From the NCBI RefSeq assembly GCF_026015295.1, contig NZ_JAPDUW010000001.1, positions 496,001-560,000 on the forward strand: a stretch of DNA of 64,000 nt, written 5' to 3'. Origin of the DNA: Segatella copri (GTDB taxonomy: Bacteria > Bacteroidota > Bacteroidia > Bacteroidales > Bacteroidaceae). The position numbers were made by a program, and so were the translations under genes. The notes below the pieces were generated by a model. It did not search any database, had not been told where the DNA came from, and saw only the letters and a program-made list of their open reading frames with translations. Below, piece after piece: positions 59,828-64,000 of the stretch. The stretch's first letter is position 1. The number at the start of each line of letters is the position of its first letter.

Positions 59828-60763
59828 ATGAAGAAGTTTAAAATCTTATACATCGCAGCCGCAGCATTGCTGTTTGCAGCTTGCGCTAACGAAGAAGACG
59901 GTATCGGCAACAATGGTCCTGTTGCTGCTACCGTACAGGCGGATATTGTTAAAAACATCACACGTGCCACCACTGACGATACATGGTCTAAGAATGATGC
60001 CATTGGCGTAAATGTCACATCAACAGGCAATACAACAGGAGACAACAAAAAGTATGTAACAACAAATGGGGATGGTACTTTTGAAGCTGCTGACAATAAC
60101 AACATCATCTATTTCAAGGACAACAAAGAGACAACATTTAGTGCATACTATCCTTATAACAAATTCTTAACTGATGGTAAAATGAATTGGAATATAGCTG
60201 AGGTAGTAGCAAACCAACCTTGTAAGGCTGATGTACTTTTTGCCTCAGGAGCTACTGCAAGCAAAGCATCTCCAATTGTGAATTTTACAGATATCGAACA
60301 TCGCTTTAAGCATTGTATGAGTTTGGTTGAATTCAAAATTAAACCAGGGCAGGGTGTCAAATATAACAATTATAAATTCAATAGCTTGAATATGAAAGGA
60401 ATATTTACAAGCGGTAAATTTGACACAAGAACAGGTTCGGTTGAAACTATTGGTGACAGAGCTACTCTTACTCATCCTTTTTATGATGTACCTTTTGAAA
60501 ACGAAGAAAGTTTTGCTTATATCATGTTGCCGCAAAGCCTTGAAAGCAATAAAATGGATATAGAGATTTACTTGTTGTTGAATGATAGCGAAGTAAAATA
60601 CACAACCTCTATAACACCATCCACCAATGGACAATTTGAAGGTGGCAAAAAATATACATACAACATAACTGTTAAAAATACTGGGATTACTATAGAAAAT
60701 GCTAACATAGTTCCTTGGGGAAATGGTGATTCAAGTGATTTAGATGCAGAAATAGAACAATAA
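59828..60763 (+). CDS. Fimbrillin family protein 2
   Basis: 311-residue lipoprotein precursor (ILYIAAAALLFAACANEEDG). Motifs are as in its neighbour: VKNITRATTDDTWSKNDAIG, TFSAYYPYNKF, and the end ANIVPWGNGDSSDLDAEIEQ. It lies 22 bases after fimbrillin 1. A perfect hairpin follows at 60788-60813 before the next subunit gene, so expression of later genes could be reduced relative to this one. Confidence 0.9.
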   Translation: MKKFKILYIAAAALLFAACANEEDGIGNNGPVAATVQADIVKNITRATTDDTWSKNDAIGVNVTSTGNTTGDNKKYVTTNGDGTFEAADNNNIIYFKDNKETTFSAYYPYNKFLTDGKMNWNIAEVVANQPCKADVLFASGATASKASPIVNFTDIEHRFKHCMSLVEFKIKPGQGVKYNNYKFNSLNMKGIFTSGKFDTRTGSVETIGDRATLTHPFYDVPFENEESFAYIMLPQSLESNKMDIEIYLLLNDSEVKYTTSITPSTNGQFEGGKKYTYNITVKNTGITIENANIVPWGNGDSSDLDAEIEQ

Positions 60764-60787
60764 AGTACTGAAAATAGGAAATACAGG

Positions 60788-60813
60788 GTTAGTGAGCTTG
60801 GCCGCTCACTAAC
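60788..60813 (+). other. Hairpin inside the fimbrial operon
   Basis: GTTAGTGAGC (60788-60797) pairs perfectly with GCTCACTAAC (60804-60813), 6-base loop, no U-tract. Possible mRNA stabiliser or partial terminator between subunit genes. Confidence 0.6.
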
Positions 60814-60838
60814 TCACTAACAATAAAAACTGAAGATT

Positions 60839-61732
60839 ATGAAGACGATAAAACAAAGAATTTCCTATGCGGTAATGGGCCTTATGGCTATGGGCTTTAC
60901 TGCATGTACGCAAAATGAAGATATGGCTCCAACGCTGAATGGGCAGGAAATCAATGCAACTTTCTCTGTTGGAGGTATGCAGACTCGTGTCAATACATTA
61001 GGGGCTGGCAACATTTGGGAGAATAAGGACCGAATAAGGGTACTGCAAATTTTCGGTGATGAAACAACTAAAACTGGTGAATATAAATATGTGGAAGAAA
61101 ATGGGTTATACCGTTGGGAACCTACCGTAAGACTTCGTTGGGAAAAAGTAGGAAAGCGTGATTTGATTGCTTGGTATCCTTCTGATATAGACATTCCTCA
61201 TATCTATAATTTGCATACAGACCAAAGTGATGAGACTAAGTTGAAAGCTGCAGATTTAATAAACGGATATTGGTACGATGTCCCTAAAGATTATGTAGAT
61301 ATTCCAATGAAGCATCGTATGTCTATGGTTACAATAGTATATCATGTTGGTACTGCAGATTATCCTAATATGGATATGAGTGAACCACAAGTGTATTCTA
61401 AACACAACAGTGTTAGATTTGACAGAGACCAAATCCATGGGCAATTTGAAATGAGTACACCTACAGGTAATCCAGATTGGGTACAAGCCTGTAAGCATGA
61501 CGGCGATATGTTTTCAGCAATCGTTATCCCTGGTTCATACAAAACTGGCGAGATTTTCGTGAAATTCAAGATAGGCGATAAAAACTTCCATGCAAAAATG
61601 AAGTCAGATACAGACTTTGAAGAGGGTAAACGCTACACCTACAAACTCGATGTAGGAAAAGACAAAGTTGAACTGACAAGAATCAGCATAGATGATATGA
61701 CTGGTTGGACAAACGAAGATGAACTCAAATAA
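60839..61732 (+). CDS. Fimbrillin family protein 3
   Basis: 297-residue lipoprotein precursor (YAVMGLMAMGFTACTQNED). It contains NATFSVGGMQTRVNTLGAGN, a WYPSD strand and the end SIDDMTGWTNEDELK. It is more divergent than the two before it, so it may be a minor or sub-terminal subunit (as Mfa3/Mfa4 in P. gingivalis, by analogy). It ends 3 bases before the next frame. Confidence 0.83.
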   Translation: MKTIKQRISYAVMGLMAMGFTACTQNEDMAPTLNGQEINATFSVGGMQTRVNTLGAGNIWENKDRIRVLQIFGDETTKTGEYKYVEENGLYRWEPTVRLRWEKVGKRDLIAWYPSDIDIPHIYNLHTDQSDETKLKAADLINGYWYDVPKDYVDIPMKHRMSMVTIVYHVGTADYPNMDMSEPQVYSKHNSVRFDRDQIHGQFEMSTPTGNPDWVQACKHDGDMFSAIVIPGSYKTGEIFVKFKIGDKNFHAKMKSDTDFEEGKRYTYKLDVGKDKVELTRISIDDMTGWTNEDELK

Positions 61733-61750
61733 ACAATGGAGGATATAACT

Positions 61751-63118
61751 ATGCGCAAGATATTTCAATACATCATGCTGGCAGTCGTTACCATAGTAAT
61801 GGCGTCATGCACAAGTGATATAGAAGAAACAACCGCAGCAACAGGCAAGAGCAACGTACAGTTAGTTGTAGGTGAATTTCCTGCATTCGGAGATTCACAG
61901 ACTCGTGCTATTGGTACACCTGATGAAGGCAAGACTTCATGGGCAGAAGGAGATGAGTTGCTTCTGGAGATGACCAGTAAGACTTTAGGGACTAAGTATG
62001 CTGCTTTTAAATATAATGGCAGTAGCTGGGAATTGACAAGTGGCGAGTTGTCTTATAAAGAAGACGAAGTGCCAACCTTTCCTCATGTATATTATGCCCC
62101 TAATTACAAATGGGAAGCCGGCAAATTAGTTTTGAAAGAAGGTAAGGCTGCTGGAACCGATGAATACATCGAGGGAAAAGCCAATATCACCCCTAATGGT
62201 CAGGCTATAACCGTAGAATTTTCCAAGGCAACACGCAACTATTCACGCTTGCGCATTGCGACAAATTATAGTGAGGACATTACTGTTACAGTTAGTAATT
62301 TTAGTCCAGGCAATACTGTTGCCCTAACAGACAACACCTATACCTTGACTCCAGACAATAACGGTAATGTCTATTTGTATGGTCATTTTACTGTTCAAAC
62401 CTCTATTGGTATAAAATTGAAAGAGTATTCTTTACTTAATTATACATTTAGAGAAAGTACGATTGATGGCAAAAGTTATGCTTTGGATGCAAATGTTGTC
62501 TTTGCAGACAACATGGAGGCTGAAGATCTTGGGAAAACTATTAAGGAGCAATTGGATGCAGGAAAAACGAATATTAAACTCATACTTGCTTCTGATGCAG
62601 GAGAGAATGTATTTGCCATAATTAAAGATGCTTTATATGGTGGAACAGCAGGTAGCATAAACCTTTCTTTAATAGGATGCAAGGAGATTCCGACAAAAGG
62701 ATTGAGTAATTGGGACGGCAAGTTAGATGCTTTAAAATCCATTTATTTACCAGATATTACAAGAATTGGAGTAGAAGGTTTAGCCTATTGTGTATATTTG
62801 GAAGAAATAAATACTCCAAATGTAACTTCAATACACGAGAATGCTTTTGGGGGATGTACAAACTTACAAAAAATTACTTTTGGAGAGCTAACTGAAGTGA
62901 AAGGGCTATCTCATGACTATGACGGAATCCTTGACCCTGGGGTAGACACTGAACGTATAAATTTAGTTTTGTCAGAGAACCAAAAAGTTATGACAAAAAA
63001 CAGGCAAGGAAATGAATATTTTTGGACTCCGACAAAAGAATATTATAAAGGGAGCGTTGAGTATGGCATCCCATCGTTTCTCGAATATAAATTCAATTCC
63101 GTGAGCTTAAAAAAATAA
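61751..63118 (+). CDS. Fimbrial tip-type lipoprotein with BspA-like leucine-rich repeats
   Basis: 455 residues from MRKIFQYIMLAVVTIVMASC (a start at 61736 would add five). The N-terminal half is fimbrillin-like (DSQTRAIGTPDEGKTSWAEG, VYYAPNYKW). The C-terminal half has BspA-type repeats: LDALKSIYLPDITRIGVEGL, LEEINTPNVTSIHENAFGGC, LQKITFGELTEVKG. BspA repeats bind host proteins in oral species, so this is a good candidate for the adhesive tip. Last gene of the operon; a terminator follows after ~110 bases. Confidence 0.82.
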   Translation: MRKIFQYIMLAVVTIVMASCTSDIEETTAATGKSNVQLVVGEFPAFGDSQTRAIGTPDEGKTSWAEGDELLLEMTSKTLGTKYAAFKYNGSSWELTSGELSYKEDEVPTFPHVYYAPNYKWEAGKLVLKEGKAAGTDEYIEGKANITPNGQAITVEFSKATRNYSRLRIATNYSEDITVTVSNFSPGNTVALTDNTYTLTPDNNGNVYLYGHFTVQTSIGIKLKEYSLLNYTFRESTIDGKSYALDANVVFADNMEAEDLGKTIKEQLDAGKTNIKLILASDAGENVFAIIKDALYGGTAGSINLSLIGCKEIPTKGLSNWDGKLDALKSIYLPDITRIGVEGLAYCVYLEEINTPNVTSIHENAFGGCTNLQKITFGELTEVKGLSHDYDGILDPGVDTERINLVLSENQKVMTKNRQGNEYFWTPTKEYYKGSVEYGIPSFLEYKFNSVSLKK

Positions 63119-63231
63119 GTTCGTAGTTTTTAGTACTAGTCCACATTCTATTATGTAGAATTTGGTTGCTTTTATTAGAAATTACCTATACTGGTTTGCA
63201 TTGTGTGCTCTTTTCTTAATCGGGAAACGAC

Positions 63232-63274
63232 AAGGGTCTATATGCCACGATGAAAAGGTGGCGTATAGACCCTT
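63232..63274. terminator. Long hairpin terminator of the fimbrial unit
   Basis: AAGGGTCTATATGCCAC (63232-63248) pairs with GTGGCGTATAGACCCTT (63258-63274), one G-T pair. Homologous to the hairpins at 29964 and 30747. It serves both the fimbrial operon and the converging Rpn gene. Confidence 0.85.
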
Positions 63275-63297
63275 GATTATATGGTGATATTCGTAAT

Positions 63298-64000
63298 CTA
63301 CATCTCTGCTTTCAGCAGCTTTATCTCCTCTGACGTCAGCCCCGTCATATCCATGATAGACGCTTCATCCATACCCTTTGCCAGCATCTTCCTGGCAATT
63401 TCAAGGCTTCGCAGGTTCATGCCTTCAGCTCTGCCTTCTTCTCTACCTTTCTCCATACCTTTTTCCATACCTTCCTTCATACCAATTTCCTTACCCTCAG
63501 CTATACCTTCACGCTTAGCAGTGTCTACGGAATTCTTGATGTCGCGATATGCCATCTTGCTGGTCTCGTACTCCCTCATTTCCTGCGGAGTAAACTTGGC
63601 TATCTCGGCTTCCTCGAAGAGACGGTCGAAGACCTTGTCGCACAGTTCTTTAGGGCGCTGGGTAAGTTTATAGAGATTCTTCAGTGCATAGAGCCACTTC
63701 TCGTAGAGCGTATCCAGTTCTTCCAGGGATTTGTTGAACTTGGAAATCTCTACATAGATATATTCGAGTTTGTCGTAAAATACTTTGTGGGTAGCTGTGT
63801 CGCACAACTGCACATGATGGCGGATTTTCTCCTTGTCGAATGCATCCTCGTTCATGCTGAAGTTGAGCAGGGCAATGGTATAGATATGATTGAGCTTGAA
63901 ATCCCACTCATTCCCCTTGGGCGCCTGTTCTCGGATAGGGAAGGTGGAGTAGAAGAGGGCGCGATCCTTGAAATACGTCTGGTAGGCATTCTGCATTTCA
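63298..64000 (-). CDS. Rpn-family recombination-promoting nuclease/putative transposase, C-terminal part
   Basis: At least 233 residues; the frame is open to the window edge, and the ATG at 63996 is internal (the preceding codon is GAA, giving the EMQN of the active-site strand). Visible parts are FKDRALFYSTFPIREQAPKG, a helical middle, a repeat tail (EGMEKGMEKGREEGRAEGM) and the end DMTGLTSEEIKLLKAEM. The PD-(D/E)XK N-terminus lies outside. Rpn proteins are DNA endonucleases that promote RecA-independent recombination, some as phage defence. Same end as the remnant at 30027. Confidence 0.88.
   Translation of the reverse strand, partial: EMQNAYQTYFKDRALFYSTFPIREQAPKGNEWDFKLNHIYTIALLNFSMNEDAFDKEKIRHHVQLCDTATHKVFYDKLEYIYVEISKFNKSLEELDTLYEKWLYALKNLYKLTQRPKELCDKVFDRLFEEAEIAKFTPQEMREYETSKMAYRDIKNSVDTAKREGIAEGKEIGMKEGMEKGMEKGREEGRAEGMNLRSLEIARKMLAKGMDEASIMDMTGLTSEEIKLLKAEM

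Noticed and set aside
1..64000. tRNA, rRNA, riboswitch and CRISPR search by eye
   Set aside because: No cloverleaf, rRNA motif, known riboswitch core or repeat-spacer array was recognised; a covariance-model scan was not possible here.

Overview
The window looks like a chromosome segment from a Bacteroidales bacterium of the Prevotella/Segatella type. Many genes are preceded by the Bacteroidota -7 promoter box TAnnTTTG, often with TTTG 19-21 bases upstream. Bacteroidota-restricted families are present (DUF4494, DUF4491, FimB/Mfa2, fimbrillins, DUF4248, the 'smalltalk' micro-protein), and secreted proteins end in a short GRK...KGIYI..-type tail. Genus assignment is inference. No rRNA, tRNA or CRISPR array was recognised.

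Layout. (1) 1-19.0 kb, core genome: the end of a class A penicillin-binding protein, pheT, a yebC-tscpd pair, a small lipoprotein, lepA, a Crp/Fnr regulator, two tandem acyl-CoA ligases, a LolC/E-type permease, an aminotransferase, DUF4494, a YggS-type PLP protein, a secreted M6 protease, an EFR1 ferredoxin and DUF1573. (2) 19.2-33.6 kb, first accessory block: the Bacteroidota module amidase-smalltalk-HU ... DUF4248-VapE, all on the minus strand, interrupted by about 10 kb of plus-strand material. The insert holds an AAA ATPase, gene scars, an AlbA_2-type ATP-binding protein, a membrane-anchored AraC regulator, a small membrane protein, a large GLUG-type surface protein, a 41-residue peptide and an Rpn remnant. 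(3) 33.7-45.2 kb: toxin-antitoxin remnants and a type I restriction-modification locus with a tyrosine invertase, two head-to-head hsdS genes, a DUF1016 nuclease, hsdM and hsdR, capped by an IS630 element inserted just upstream of hsdR. (4) 45.2-53.9 kb, core genome: uvrA, rlmH, DUF4491, phosphosugar mutase, a short ComEC and a PurF-like protein lacking the catalytic Cys2. (5) 54.0-64.0 kb, second accessory block: a RelE/ParE toxin-antitoxin pair, a truncated AlbA_2-type gene, a second membrane-anchored AraC regulator, a second small membrane protein, an outer-membrane barrel, an Mfa2-type anchor, three fimbrillins, a tip adhesin with leucine-rich repeats, and an Rpn gene running off the window.

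Main observation. Blocks 2 and 5 carry two copies of one cassette: AlbA_2-type protein, 7-TM AraC regulator, small membrane protein, surface structure, long hairpin terminator, Rpn. Both copies have the same promoter architecture: AAGTAGACACCT-type 12-mers at identical 22- and 21-base spacing, 18 bases before a TATCTTTG box, which lies 4 bases before the start codon. Each copy contains a run of eight G that breaks a reading frame: in block 2 inside the signal peptide of the surface protein, in block 5 between the membrane and DNA-binding halves of the regulator. Seven G would restore either frame, so these look like slipped-strand phase switches, both OFF here. Together with the invertible hsdS locus, the window carries three candidate phase-variable loci affecting the cell surface and the restriction specificity. 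Homopolymer sequencing error is the main alternative and would need read-level checking.
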